From positions 18,979-82,978 of the forward strand of contig SHZT01000010.1 in assembly GCA_009692185.1 (NCBI GenBank): 64,000 nt of DNA. Direction: 5' to 3'. The notes under the pieces were generated by a model. The model made no database searches. It was not told the origin of the DNA and saw only the letters and a program-made list of their open reading frames with translations. Origin of the DNA: Gemmatimonadota bacterium. Its GTDB lineage: Bacteria; Gemmatimonadota; Gemmatimonadetes; Gemmatimonadales; GWC2-71-9. Positions 8,968 through 17,069 of the stretch are shown here, piece after piece; within the stretch, counting starts at the first letter, position 1; each line of letters starts with the position of its first letter. The position numbers and the translations under genes are program-made.

Positions 8968-10343
8968 GCCTGGCACTCTGGGGAAAGCGGGAAGGGGTCA
9001 GTCCCCTTCCCGCTTTTTGTTTTCTGGTCCTGGGCGCCGCCGCATGCGCCAAGCCGGCGCCGCCGCCGAGCGTCACCGCCTTCGTCGGCGCAAACGTGTT
9101 CGACGGAACCGGCCATGCCCCGATCCGGAACGCCGTGATACTGGTTCGCGACGGGCGGATCATCGAGATGGGCCCCAACGTCAGCATTCCCGTAGGCGCC
9201 CGGTGGGTCGGGCTGGACGGGAAATGGGTGATCCCCGGGCTGATTGACGGCCACGTCCACGTCGATCGGTGGGCCATGTCGCGCTACCTGGCGTACGGGG
9301 TCACCAGCGTGCGAGATGTCGGGAACGACACGGACAGCATCGTCGCGTGGCGAGGGGAAGTCGGCGCGGGAACGATTGCGGGCCCCCGGCTCTTCATATC
9401 AGGCGCCCAGATTGACGGGGCCCCCGCCATCTGGGGCAGCTCGACCGAGCTCCACAGCCCGGACGAGGCCGCGGCGGCTGTCGCAGCCCGGGCCGCCGTC
9501 AACGTCTCGCAAATCAAGCTCTACGTGCACACCACGCTCCCCCTCATGGAAGCGGTGGTGCGCGAGGCGCACGCGCGCGGGATCCCGGTCACGGCACACC
9601 TGGGCAGGGTGGACGCGCTCACCGCCGCGAAAGCGGGCGTGGACGCCATCGAGCACCTGTCCGGGGTGGTTGAGGCGACGGTGCGGGATCCCCGGCCCTA
9701 CTTCGCGGCGCATGAAAAGTTCTTCGACGGCTGGAAGGCGTTTCTACGGGGGTGGGCAGGCCTCGACTCCACGTCGCTGGACGGGACCGCCGCGGCGCTG
9801 ATCAAGACCGGCCTGACCATCGTCCCGACGCTGGTACAGTCGGAGACGTATGCGCACCTGAATGACGCGGCGTACGCCCACGGGCTCGACGTGGCCGGCG
9901 TGCCGGGAGACATCCAGGCTTCGTGGGATATGCCCGACCTGCTTCGCCGGGCGGCGATCAGTGACGCCGACTTCGCCACGTTCCGGCGCTCGCGCATTCA
10001 GGAAGACTTGTTCGTGCGCCGGTATCGGGCGCTGGGCGGCAAGGTGGTTGCCGGGAGCGATTCACCGAATCAACTGCTGGCCCCGGGCGCGTCACTGCAC
10101 CATGAGCTCGCCCTGCTGGTACAGGCCGGCCTGTCGCCCTCGGATGCGCTCGTGTCTGCGACCAGCGCGGCGGCGACGTTGCTTCACGCGGACTCGATCG
10201 GCGTCCTGGCGCCGGGCAAGCTGGCGGATTTCGTCGTTCTGGTGGGAGACCCCCTGGCCGATATTGCCAACGTGGGGAGAATCGAACTCGTCGTGTTAGC
10301 CGGCCGGCGCTACCCGGCAGCGGAACTCAGGAAGAACTGGTAA
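8964..10343 (+). CDS. Secreted metal-dependent amidohydrolase (imidazolonepropionase-like)
   Basis: The 459-residue protein is an amidohydrolase-superfamily hydrolase. It has VIPGLIDGHVHVD with the metal-binding HxH, a Lys at IKLYVH, further His residues at VTAHLG and IEHLSG, and the catalytic Asp at VVAGSDSP. The usual C-terminal GVLAPGKLADFVVLVGDPL closes the composite beta-domain. Members hydrolyse amide, ester or cyclic amide bonds; the substrate is unknown. The GTG at 8964 overlaps the stop of the histone-like gene. The N-terminus FCFLVLGAAAC could be a lipoprotein signal with a weak lipobox. No other start in this frame keeps that signal, yet a terminator hairpin lies inside the first codons (8984-9018). 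Confidence 0.8.
   Translation: MSLALWGKREGVSPLPAFCFLVLGAAACAKPAPPPSVTAFVGANVFDGTGHAPIRNAVILVRDGRIIEMGPNVSIPVGARWVGLDGKWVIPGLIDGHVHVDRWAMSRYLAYGVTSVRDVGNDTDSIVAWRGEVGAGTIAGPRLFISGAQIDGAPAIWGSSTELHSPDEAAAAVAARAAVNVSQIKLYVHTTLPLMEAVVREAHARGIPVTAHLGRVDALTAAKAGVDAIEHLSGVVEATVRDPRPYFAAHEKFFDGWKAFLRGWAGLDSTSLDGTAAALIKTGLTIVPTLVQSETYAHLNDAAYAHGLDVAGVPGDIQASWDMPDLLRRAAISDADFATFRRSRIQEDLFVRRYRALGGKVVAGSDSPNQLLAPGASLHHELALLVQAGLSPSDALVSATSAAATLLHADSIGVLAPGKLADFVVLVGDPLADIANVGRIELVVLAGRRYPAAELRKNW
8984..9018 (+). terminator. Rho-independent terminator inside the start of the amidohydrolase gene
   Basis: A perfect 14-bp stem (8984-8997 with 9003-9016) has a 5-nt loop, and its 3' arm runs into TTTTTGTTTT. 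It lies just after the histone-like gene but within codons 7-18 of the amidohydrolase frame. The T-tract itself encodes the Phe residues of the signal peptide. It should end most transcripts of the histone-like gene. Confidence 0.85.
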
Positions 10344-11028
10344 GACGCACCAACCACCACACTCCCACGGCCATGCTGAGGAATGCCGTACCAAACGCCA
10401 GCCCGCGCGCCAGCCGGACCGACTCTGCCGCCCGGCCAACCGCCAGTGCGGCGGCGCCGGCGTACGCACCCATGCCGAGGATCGTGCCGATTCCGAATGC
10501 CAGCAGGTACCCCAGCGCAGCCCCCAGGCTCGGCATGAGCGTCACCGGGACGAGGGCCACCACTGGGGCGGAGCCCGCGAGGCCGTGCACCGCACCGACC
10601 AGCGTCGAGAGATGCGCGTGGCGGGTTTCGGGCGCGTGCACATGGTCATGATGGTGATGCGCCGGGCTGGTCCCGTGAGTGTGGAGGTGGCCGTGGCTCC
10701 CGTGTTCTTCGGGTCCGTGAAGGTGCAGGCGCCGCGCGTTGAACCAGGCCCACACGCCCACCCCGATCAGTGCCAGCCCCACGCCTGCTTCGAGCCACGT
10801 TTGCGCCGATTCGGGAACCCGGAGCCCGCTCGCGGCGAGAAGACCGCCCGCCACGAGGACGACGGCCGCGTGGCCAATGCCCCAGCGCACGCCGAACCCC
10901 AGCGCCGAACGGAGACGGGGGTTGCCGCCCACGAAGGCGCCCAGCGCCACCATGTGGTCCACTTCGAGGGCGTGGGCCGTGCCCAGCGCGAAGGCGGCGG
11001 CGTAGGCGGCCCAGAGTTCACTCAACAC
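10327..11028 (-). CDS. Nickel/cobalt-type permease (NiCoT / UreH-like)
   Basis: The 233-residue membrane protein has about six predicted transmembrane segments. The first contains HALEVDH, matching the HX4DH signature that nickel/cobalt transporters use to bind metal. Between the third and fourth segments is a very His-rich loop (SHGHLHTHG, PAHHHHDHVH), as in cytoplasmic metal-sensing loops. It most likely moves Ni2+ or Co2+ across the inner membrane; import is usual for this family but direction is not certain. Its 3' end overlaps that of the convergent amidohydrolase by 17 bp. Its start is only 26 bp from the divergent selD. Confidence 0.75.
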   Translation of the reverse strand: MLSELWAAYAAAFALGTAHALEVDHMVALGAFVGGNPRLRSALGFGVRWGIGHAAVVLVAGGLLAASGLRVPESAQTWLEAGVGLALIGVGVWAWFNARRLHLHGPEEHGSHGHLHTHGTSPAHHHHDHVHAPETRHAHLSTLVGAVHGLAGSAPVVALVPVTLMPSLGAALGYLLAFGIGTILGMGAYAGAAALAVGRAAESVRLARGLAFGTAFLSMAVGVWWLVRLTSSS

Positions 11029-11054
11029 GTGACGAAGCTCCCGGTGAGAGACCT

Positions 11055-12110
11055 ATGACTGCCCGCGTCCGGCTGACATCACTGTCCCATGGGGCGGGCT
11101 GCGCATGCAAGCTCGGCGCCGACGAGCTGGCCGAAGTCCTCAAGCACGTGCCGCAGATCAGCGACCCGCGGGTCCTGGTGGACGCCGCCACGCGGGACGA
11201 TGCCGCGGTGTTCCAGTTTTCGGAGGACCGGGCCCTGGTTGCGACGCTGGATTTCTTCGCGCCCATCGTGGACGACCCGTACGCGTTCGGCGCGATCGCG
11301 GCAGCCAATGCGCTCAGCGACATCTACTCCATGGGCGGAACGCCGCTCCTTGCCCTGAACATTCTCGCGTGGCCCCGGAAACCGGAGATCCTCGAGCTGC
11401 TCGGCGAGGTCCTCCGCGGCGGCGTAGAGACCGTCAACGCAGCCGGGGCGCTCCTCGTGGGTGGTCATTCGATCGACGACCCGGAACCAAAATACGGCAT
11501 GGTGGCCCTGGGCGAGGTGCGCCCCGAAAACCTGATCACCAACGCAGGCGCCAAGGCAGGCGACCGCCTGGTCCTTACAAAGGCGATCGGGACGGGCGTC
11601 CTGTCCACGGCGCTCAAGCAGGACCTCTTGTCGGAGGCGGACATCGAACCGGCCGTCCGGTCCATGAAGATGCTCAATGCCCTGGCGGCGGCCGCCATGC
11701 GGGCGGTCGGGAAGGCCGCGCATGCGGCCACGGATGTCACCGGGTTCGGCCTCCTCGGTCACCTGGGCAACATGGTGCAGGCGAGCAAGGTGGGCGCGCG
11801 AGTCCAGGCCGGCGCGGTTCCGCTCCTGCCCCATGCGCGGGAGATGACGGCCCGGGGAGGCGTGCCGGGCGGGACGGAGCGCAACCGCCGCAGCACCGAA
11901 GCGGCAACCGCATGGGCGGGCGCTGTCGCCGAGGCGGACCGCATCCTCCTCAATGACGCGCAGACTTCGGGCGGCCTGCTCATCGCGGTAGATTCTTCGC
12001 GCACCGACGAGCTCGTCCGTGCGCTCAGGAAAATCGGGGAGCCGGTGACGGCCGCCGTGATCGGCGAGATCACGGCCGGGCCCGTGGGAACCATCGAGGT
12101 GACGGCATAA
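11055..12110 (+). CDS. selD: Selenide, water dikinase (selenophosphate synthetase)
   Basis: The 351-residue enzyme makes selenophosphate from selenide and ATP, the selenium donor for selenocysteine and 2-selenouridine. The catalytic N-terminal motif is SHGAGCACKLG, with C16 and K19 at the positions of E. coli C17 and K20. This copy uses Cys, not selenocysteine. The AIRS-type ATP-binding motifs VATLDFFAPIVDDPY and TDVTGFGLLGHL follow. The frame is open upstream to 10770, but the ATG at 11055 starts exactly at the conserved N-terminus. The last base of its stop coincides with the start of the RNase HI-like gene. No selA, selB, selC or selU is visible in this window. Confidence 0.95.
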   Translation: MTARVRLTSLSHGAGCACKLGADELAEVLKHVPQISDPRVLVDAATRDDAAVFQFSEDRALVATLDFFAPIVDDPYAFGAIAAANALSDIYSMGGTPLLALNILAWPRKPEILELLGEVLRGGVETVNAAGALLVGGHSIDDPEPKYGMVALGEVRPENLITNAGAKAGDRLVLTKAIGTGVLSTALKQDLLSEADIEPAVRSMKMLNALAAAAMRAVGKAAHAATDVTGFGLLGHLGNMVQASKVGARVQAGAVPLLPHAREMTARGGVPGGTERNRRSTEAATAWAGAVAEADRILLNDAQTSGGLLIAVDSSRTDELVRALRKIGEPVTAAVIGEITAGPVGTIEVTA

Positions 12111-12724
12111 TGTCGGGGCTGGTCGTAGTGCACGCGGACGAAAGCTGCCTGGGGAATACCCGGGAAACGCCGAGCAAGGGTGGCGCGGCGTCGCTGATCG
12201 AAATCCGGGTGGGCGGCAAGATCACCCGCCACGACCTGTACATATCCTCGCCCGCGACGACCAACAACCGGATGGCCCTGAACGGCGCGATCGCCACGTT
12301 CGCCCTGCTGTCGAAGAAGGGCCGGCACCTGACGGTCCTGTATATCTCCGACTCCGAGTACCTGGTGAAGGGCATGACCGAGTGGGTCCCGGGGTGGGAA
12401 TCGCGCGGCTGGAAGCGAAAAAGCGGCGCGCTGGAAAACGTGGAACTCTGGCAGGCGCTGGTGAAAGTGAGCCGCGAACACAAGCCGGTGTGGCAATGGG
12501 TGCGGGGCCACAACGGCCACCCGAAGAATGAGTATGCCAATGACCTCGCCATTCGGGCGGCGACCGAGCAGTTGATGTCTGAGGGAGCAGTACCCTCGGA
12601 GTTCCCGGCATGGCTTGCAGTCCAGCGCGGCAAGGACCTGTTCCCGGGCTATGATCCCGACGCGGACTTCGCCCAGCTCGAATCCGGGCTCCGGGGCGGC
12701 AGCAATGGAAAGGTGCGGGCATGA
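12110..12724 (+). CDS. RNase HI-like protein with a substituted active site
   Basis: The 204-residue protein aligns along its length with ribonuclease HI: DESCLGN near the start, TTNNRM, ISDSEYLVKGM, GWESRGWKRK and the handle and RGHNGHPKNE motif. Two of the four catalytic carboxylates differ. The Glu of NNRME (E. coli E48) is Ala56, and the Asp at E. coli position 134 is Asn144. D10 and D81 (E. coli D10 and D70) remain. From mutational work on E. coli RNase HI, loss of the Glu is expected to abolish or sharply reduce cleavage of RNA-DNA hybrids, whereas Asn at position 134 is tolerated. An unusual C-terminal tail of about 45 residues follows. It overlaps selD and the dCMP deaminase gene and is clearly cotranscribed. 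It may bind hybrids without cutting. Confidence 0.75.
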   Translation: MSGLVVVHADESCLGNTRETPSKGGAASLIEIRVGGKITRHDLYISSPATTNNRMALNGAIATFALLSKKGRHLTVLYISDSEYLVKGMTEWVPGWESRGWKRKSGALENVELWQALVKVSREHKPVWQWVRGHNGHPKNEYANDLAIRAATEQLMSEGAVPSEFPAWLAVQRGKDLFPGYDPDADFAQLESGLRGGSNGKVRA

Positions 12725-13221
12725 CGGTTTACAAGGACGGGGTGAGCGCGAACACCCATGCGCTCAACCTCCTGCCCGACGGGGGCGCCGAGGACACGAA
12801 CCGTATTCCTCTATACGAGGTCTACATGCGCATGGCCGAGGAGCTGGCCAAGCGTTCGACCTGCGCGCGACTGCAGGTCGGGACCGTGGTGACCGACGCC
12901 TTTCTCCAGAACGTCCTGGCCATCGGATACAACGGGAATGCGCGGGGGCTCCCCAACAAGTGCGACTCGGCGGTGCCGGGCCAGTGCGGGTGCCTGCACT
13001 CCGAGGTGAATGCGCTGGTGAAGGCCACGGGCGGCCAGCGGGACAAGGTAGTGTTCGTGACGAACAGCCCCTGCGTCATGTGCGCCAAGCTGATGATCAA
13101 CTCGGGCGCGACCCACGTGTTCTACCGCCGTGCGTATCGTGACCCGTCGGGAATCGAGGTCCTGGCCGCGGCCGGCGTGGTGCCCGTTCTGTACGACCGC
13201 TGGGAGCAGACCTGGCGATGA
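12721..13221 (+). CDS. dCMP deaminase family protein (ComEB-like)
   Basis: The 166-residue zinc enzyme carries the cytidine/deoxycytidylate deaminase motif. H93 and E95 in CLHSEVNAL, with C118 and C121 in SPCVMCAK, would bind zinc and activate water. It would convert dCMP to dUMP, supplying thymidylate synthase; thyA lies 8.5 kb downstream on the same strand. The usual HAEENA is HSEVNA here, but the metal ligands and catalytic Glu are kept. The start ATG overlaps the previous stop (ATGA), and the next gene starts within its last codon. Confidence 0.85.
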   Translation: MTVYKDGVSANTHALNLLPDGGAEDTNRIPLYEVYMRMAEELAKRSTCARLQVGTVVTDAFLQNVLAIGYNGNARGLPNKCDSAVPGQCGCLHSEVNALVKATGGQRDKVVFVTNSPCVMCAKLMINSGATHVFYRRAYRDPSGIEVLAAAGVVPVLYDRWEQTWR

Positions 13222-13490
13222 CCCAGCACCCGGACGACGTCCAGCGGCTCTTCGACCGGCTGGTCGAGGTGCTGGCCGGCCGCGCGCCGCACCTGCTCGA
13301 CGCGCCGATTCCCGTTTCTGATCTGTATGAGACGCTGGTGCCCTACCGGACCCACCGGACATCGCTCGGCTTCGATTCCCACCAGGACTACGAGATGGCG
13401 CTCCTCCGCCTCCTCGCCGGCGAGCATGGCCTGGTGGACCTGGATAACGACGAAGCGACGAGGCCCTGCACGACGAGACGCGCGCGGTGA
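13218..13490 (+). CDS. N-terminal part of a frameshifted gene (helical domain)
   Basis: The first ~76 residues (LFDRLVEVLAGR, IPVSDLYETLVPYRTHR, YEMALLRLLAGEHGLVDL) look like a genuine folded helical domain. The end, DEATRPCTTRRAR, does not. In the frame of the next gene the bases just before its GTG read EALHDETRAVNPHP, which continues the domain naturally. The shift coincides with an 8-bp near-tandem duplication (GACGAAGC then GACGAGGC at 13449-13464). Removing one copy joins both parts into a single ~215-residue protein. No family is recognised for this domain. Confidence 0.6.
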   Translation: MTQHPDDVQRLFDRLVEVLAGRAPHLLDAPIPVSDLYETLVPYRTHRTSLGFDSHQDYEMALLRLLAGEHGLVDLDNDEATRPCTTRRAR

Positions 13491-13873
13491 ATCCGCACCC
13501 CGGCGCGTTCCGGGCGTGGGGCGCGGCCCGCGTGCGATTGAACGCGGCCGCCGCCGATGCGGTGCTTCTCAGGCGCGAGGCGTTTGCCCCGCCGGCCGAA
13601 GCGGCCGCGGAACCGGACGCCCCGGCTGAGACGCTAGTCCCGGTTCGCCAGCTCCCGTTCGAGTTCGACAAAACGACGGAGACCGCCGGGAAGGACGCGA
13701 ACTCACGGGCGTCGTGCCCGCATTGTGATGAGACCCTGCCGGGCGGGCGCCTGGTGGTCTATTGCCCGTTCTGCGGCGGGAACGTGACGACCCGGGCGTG
13801 CCCGGAATGCGGAACCGCGCTCGAGACGGCGTGGAGGCACTGCATTACCTGCGGGTACAAGGTGGGCGGATAG
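13487..13873 (+). CDS. C-terminal part of the same gene: double zinc-ribbon protein
   Basis: The 128 residues from a GTG begin in an Ala/Pro-rich linker. They end in two zinc ribbons: C-P-H-C with C-P-F-C, then C-P-E-C with C-I-T-C-G. Such ribbons mediate protein or nucleic-acid contacts. The GTG overlaps the TGA of the upstream fragment, but upstream codons in this frame are open and coding-like back to a TAA at 13445. This piece is therefore most likely the second half of a gene split by the 8-bp duplication. The following dehydrogenase starts 4 bp later. Confidence 0.6.
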   Translation: MNPHPGAFRAWGAARVRLNAAAADAVLLRREAFAPPAEAAAEPDAPAETLVPVRQLPFEFDKTTETAGKDANSRASCPHCDETLPGGRLVVYCPFCGGNVTTRACPECGTALETAWRHCITCGYKVGG

Positions 13874-13877
13874 GGGC

Positions 13878-14960
13878 GTGAAGGCGCTCCGGATCGCGGT
13901 GATCGGCGGAGATGGAATCGGGCCGGAGGTCATCGAGGCCGCGATTCCCGCGATCGAGCTGGCGGCAAAATCAGAGGGCGCGACGATCGCGTGGGAGCGC
14001 CTGCCCTATGGCGCCGACCACTACCTCAAGACCGGCGAAACTCTTCCCGACGCCGCGTTCGCCCACCTGAAGAACGCCGTCGACGCAATCTTCCTCGGTG
14101 CGATGGGCGACCCGCGGGTACCCGGCAACGAGCACGCGCGTGACATTCTCCTCGGGCTCAGGTTCCGCCTCGACCTGTACATCAACTTCCGGCCATGCAC
14201 CTTGCTGCATCCGGATCTCTGCCCGTTGAAAGACCAGCGAGAGAACGAGGGAACAGGCGAACGGGGCCGGCAAGTCGATTTCGTCATCTTCCGAGAGAAC
14301 ACCGAAGGGCTCTACCTCGGGCGTGGGTCGTCGAAGAACGTCGGCACAGCGGACGAGGAGCAGATAGCGGAGGAAGTGAATACCGCGCCCAAGGTGGAGC
14401 GCATCATTCGCGCGGCATTCGACTGGGCGCGGGCAAACAAGCGCACCCGCGTCACCATGGCCGACAAGTCGAACGCGATTCCGGCGCACCGCCTGTGGCA
14501 GCGGCTGTTCGGGGAAGTCGGGGCGAAGTATCCGGATATCACCCGCGACCACTTCTACATTGACGCGCTCGCGATGCAGATGGTGAAATCCCCCGAGCAG
14601 TTCCAGGTGATCGTCACCAACAACCTGTTCGGGGACATCATTTCAGATCTCGGTGCCCAGCTGGTCGGCGGGCTTGGGGTGGCGGCGAGCGCCAATCTCC
14701 ACCCGGGGCTGGCCGGGCTGTTCGAACCAGTCCACGGCTCCGCGCCGCCCATCGCCGGGAAAGGCATCGCCAACCCAATGGCCGCCGTACTCACCGGCGC
14801 GCTCATGCTTGCGGACCTTGGATTCCCCAAGGCAGCCGCGCTGCTCGATGGCGCGGTGCGCGCGGCGCTCCGCGAGGGACAGCGGACACCCGACCTGGGC
14901 GGCTCGGCGCGCACCGCCGACGTGGGGCGGTGGATCGCGGATTACCTGCGAACCGCGTGA
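13878..14960 (+). CDS. Isocitrate/isopropylmalate dehydrogenase family enzyme
   Basis: The 360-residue protein is a beta-decarboxylating dehydrogenase. GGDGIGPEV opens the fold, LLGLRFRLDLYINFRP supplies the substrate-carboxylate arginines, FRENTEGLYLGRG is the substrate loop, and DALAMQMV with NLFGDIISDL provides the catalytic Lys/Asp region and metal-binding Asp residues. The conserved HGSAPPIAGKGIANP binds NAD. It oxidatively decarboxylates a 2-hydroxy acid, with 3-isopropylmalate the commonest substrate; tartrate-type or homoisocitrate-type enzymes share these motifs. An acidic insert (RENEGTGERGRQ) before the VIFRENTEG strand is unusual. No leuCD is nearby, so leuB is not assigned. Confidence 0.8.
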   Translation: MKALRIAVIGGDGIGPEVIEAAIPAIELAAKSEGATIAWERLPYGADHYLKTGETLPDAAFAHLKNAVDAIFLGAMGDPRVPGNEHARDILLGLRFRLDLYINFRPCTLLHPDLCPLKDQRENEGTGERGRQVDFVIFRENTEGLYLGRGSSKNVGTADEEQIAEEVNTAPKVERIIRAAFDWARANKRTRVTMADKSNAIPAHRLWQRLFGEVGAKYPDITRDHFYIDALAMQMVKSPEQFQVIVTNNLFGDIISDLGAQLVGGLGVAASANLHPGLAGLFEPVHGSAPPIAGKGIANPMAAVLTGALMLADLGFPKAAALLDGAVRAALREGQRTPDLGGSARTADVGRWIADYLRTA

Positions 14961-15006
14961 TATATTCCGCAATACGAGTCCCCGGCATGACATCGGAGCA
15001 AGCAGC

Positions 15007-16218
15007 ATGAAGACCCAGGGTCAGAATCGCGACGTCGTGTTTCTCTCCGGCGTCCGCACGGGTTTCGGTTCCTTCGGCGGCACCCTCAAAGACCTCTCCG
15101 CAACCGAGTTGGGCGCCATCGCCGCGCGGCACGCCGTCGAGCGATCCGGGTTGAAGCCCGCGCAGTTCGACCACGTCGTGTTCGGCAACGCCCAGCAGAC
15201 ATCCGCGGACGCCATTTACCTCGCGCGCCATGTGGGGCTCAAGACCGGACTCCCGATCGAGGTGCCGGCCGTTACGGTCAACCGTCTCTGCGGCTCCGGG
15301 TTCGAATCCATCATTCAGGGTGCCCAGCAGATCCTGCTCGGGGATTCGAACGCCGTCCTGGCCGGCGGCGCCGAGTCCATGAGCCAGGCACCCCACGTGC
15401 TACGCGGCGCCCGCTGGGGCATTCGACTGGGTCCCCCGGCACCCCTCGAAGATTCATTGTGGGAGGCCCTCAAGGACCCACAGTGCGGACTTTCGATGGC
15501 GGAAACCGCGGAGAACCTCGCGGAGAAGTACCAGCTGACCCGCGAAGGCGTGGATCGCGTGGCTCTCCGCAGCCAGCAGCTCGCCAAGAAGGCGTGGGAT
15601 GATGGCGTGTTCCAGGACGAGGTGATTCCGGTGCAGGTGAAGGACCCGAAGACGAAGCAGATGGTGGACTGGCGCGCCGACGAGCACATGCGCCCTTCGA
15701 CGACGCTCGAGATTCTCATGGGCCTCAAGCCATACTTCAAGAAAGACGGCCTGGTCACGGCCGGGAACGCATCGGGCATCTGTGACGGCGCGGCCGCCAC
15801 GGTGATTGCCAGCGAGGAGTTCGCGAAACAAGCCGGTGTTACACCAATCGGGCGAATCGTGGCGTGGGCGTTCGCGGGTGTTGAACCCAGGTTCATGGGG
15901 ATAGGCCCGGCGCCGGCGGCTCGAAAGGCGCTCGCCAAGGCCGGCATGAAGCTGGCCGACTTGGACCTGATCGAGGTGAACGAGGCGTTCGCCCCGCAGT
16001 ACCTGGCGGTCGAGAAGGAACTGGGGCTCGACCGGGAAAAGACCAACGTGCACGGCGGCGCGATCGCCATCGGGCACCCGCTCGCCGCATCGGGCACGCG
16101 CATCACCATTCACCTCCTGCACGCACTCCGGCAGCAGAAGAAGCGCTACGGGCTCGGGTCGGCCTGCATTGGGGGCGGCCAGGGCGCCGCCATTATCGTC
16201 GAGGCCTTCGGCCGGTGA
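15007..16218 (+). CDS. Acetyl-CoA acetyltransferase (thiolase)
   Basis: The 403-residue thiolase has the acyl-accepting C95 in NRLCGSGFE, the NEAFAPQYLA motif, the catalytic His in HGGAIAIGHPLAASG and the second Cys in GSACIGGGQG. It either condenses two acetyl-CoA into acetoacetyl-CoA or cleaves 3-ketoacyl-CoA. With the hydroxyacyl-CoA dehydrogenase two genes downstream it forms a beta-oxidation or hydroxybutyrate-type pair. The frame is open upstream, but the ATG at 15007 starts at the conserved N-terminus, and the upstream part overlaps the preceding gene. Confidence 0.92.
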   Translation: MKTQGQNRDVVFLSGVRTGFGSFGGTLKDLSATELGAIAARHAVERSGLKPAQFDHVVFGNAQQTSADAIYLARHVGLKTGLPIEVPAVTVNRLCGSGFESIIQGAQQILLGDSNAVLAGGAESMSQAPHVLRGARWGIRLGPPAPLEDSLWEALKDPQCGLSMAETAENLAEKYQLTREGVDRVALRSQQLAKKAWDDGVFQDEVIPVQVKDPKTKQMVDWRADEHMRPSTTLEILMGLKPYFKKDGLVTAGNASGICDGAAATVIASEEFAKQAGVTPIGRIVAWAFAGVEPRFMGIGPAPAARKALAKAGMKLADLDLIEVNEAFAPQYLAVEKELGLDREKTNVHGGAIAIGHPLAASGTRITIHLLHALRQQKKRYGLGSACIGGGQGAAIIVEAFGR

Positions 16219-17069
16219 CCGGCAGCGTTCCGGCAGGCCCCGGCCCGCGGCTCGACCGCGCCGCGGTGGAACGCGTCATCCAGCGAGCGGCGGAGCTCCA
16301 GGCCAACGAGCGCGACATCAGCGAGGGCCTGACCGAGCAGGAGCTCAAGTCGCTCGCGAACGACGTGGGGATTCCCGAGAGCCATTTCCGGCAGGCGCTG
16401 CTCGAGGAACGGACCCGGTCAGCGGTTCCGGCGGAACGCGGCCTCATTCCCTGGCTGGCGGGCCCGCGCCGGGTCGGCGCGTCACGGACCATGGCGGGCG
16501 AGGCACACCGGATCGAAGCGGCGCTCCAGCATTGGATGGCCGAGAATGAACTGCTCACGATCAAACGCCGGTTCCCTCAGCAGACCACGTGGGAAGCCAA
16601 GCAGGGGGCGGTCGCGTCCATCCGGCGCGCACTGTCGTTCGGCGGGCACTCGTACGTGCTCACGCGGGCGCGCGAGGTTGCGGGCCAGGTCATTCCGGTG
16701 GACAGCGGACGGTGCCATGTGCAGCTGGTCGCCGACCTGTCCAACACGATAACGGCGCGGATGAGCACGGCGACGGGATTCGTCGGCGCGGGCGTGGCCG
16801 CGTCGGTGGTCGGGACCCTGCTCGGCGTCGCCACCCTGGTGGTGTTCGCGCCGGTGATCGTGACCGGCTTGATTGGGTACGCCGTCCTTCGCACTCGCCG
16901 CGAAGAGGTGGCGCGCGTCCACGTGGCGCTGGAACAGATTCTCGACCGGCTGGAGCACGGGGAAATCGAAGTCCAGCAACAGCAGCTTCGCGGCCCGCGG
17001 CCGAGCGCGTTCGTCCGGATTGCCGACGAGTTGCTCAAACAGCTGAGACCGGGAGACAAGCCGAAATGA
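16215..17069 (+). CDS. Conserved membrane protein of unknown function
   Basis: The 284-residue protein starts at a GTG overlapping the thiolase stop. Its first ~70 residues are helical (ERVIQRAAELQANERDISEGLTEQELKSLANDVGIP), resembling a short domain seen in uncharacterised proteins. Two adjacent hydrophobic segments (about residues 190-228) form a membrane hairpin. The tail is hydrophilic and helical with QQQQ. It sits between thiolase and hydroxyacyl-CoA dehydrogenase with overlaps on both sides, so it is made with them, but nothing in the sequence indicates an enzymatic role. Confidence 0.7.
   Translation: MTGSVPAGPGPRLDRAAVERVIQRAAELQANERDISEGLTEQELKSLANDVGIPESHFRQALLEERTRSAVPAERGLIPWLAGPRRVGASRTMAGEAHRIEAALQHWMAENELLTIKRRFPQQTTWEAKQGAVASIRRALSFGGHSYVLTRAREVAGQVIPVDSGRCHVQLVADLSNTITARMSTATGFVGAGVAASVVGTLLGVATLVVFAPVIVTGLIGYAVLRTRREEVARVHVALEQILDRLEHGEIEVQQQQLRGPRPSAFVRIADELLKQLRPGDKPK

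Noticed and set aside
10770..11054. N-terminal extension of selD
   Set aside because: Upstream codons overlap the divergent permease gene and are unlike any SelD; the conserved protein begins at ATG 11055.
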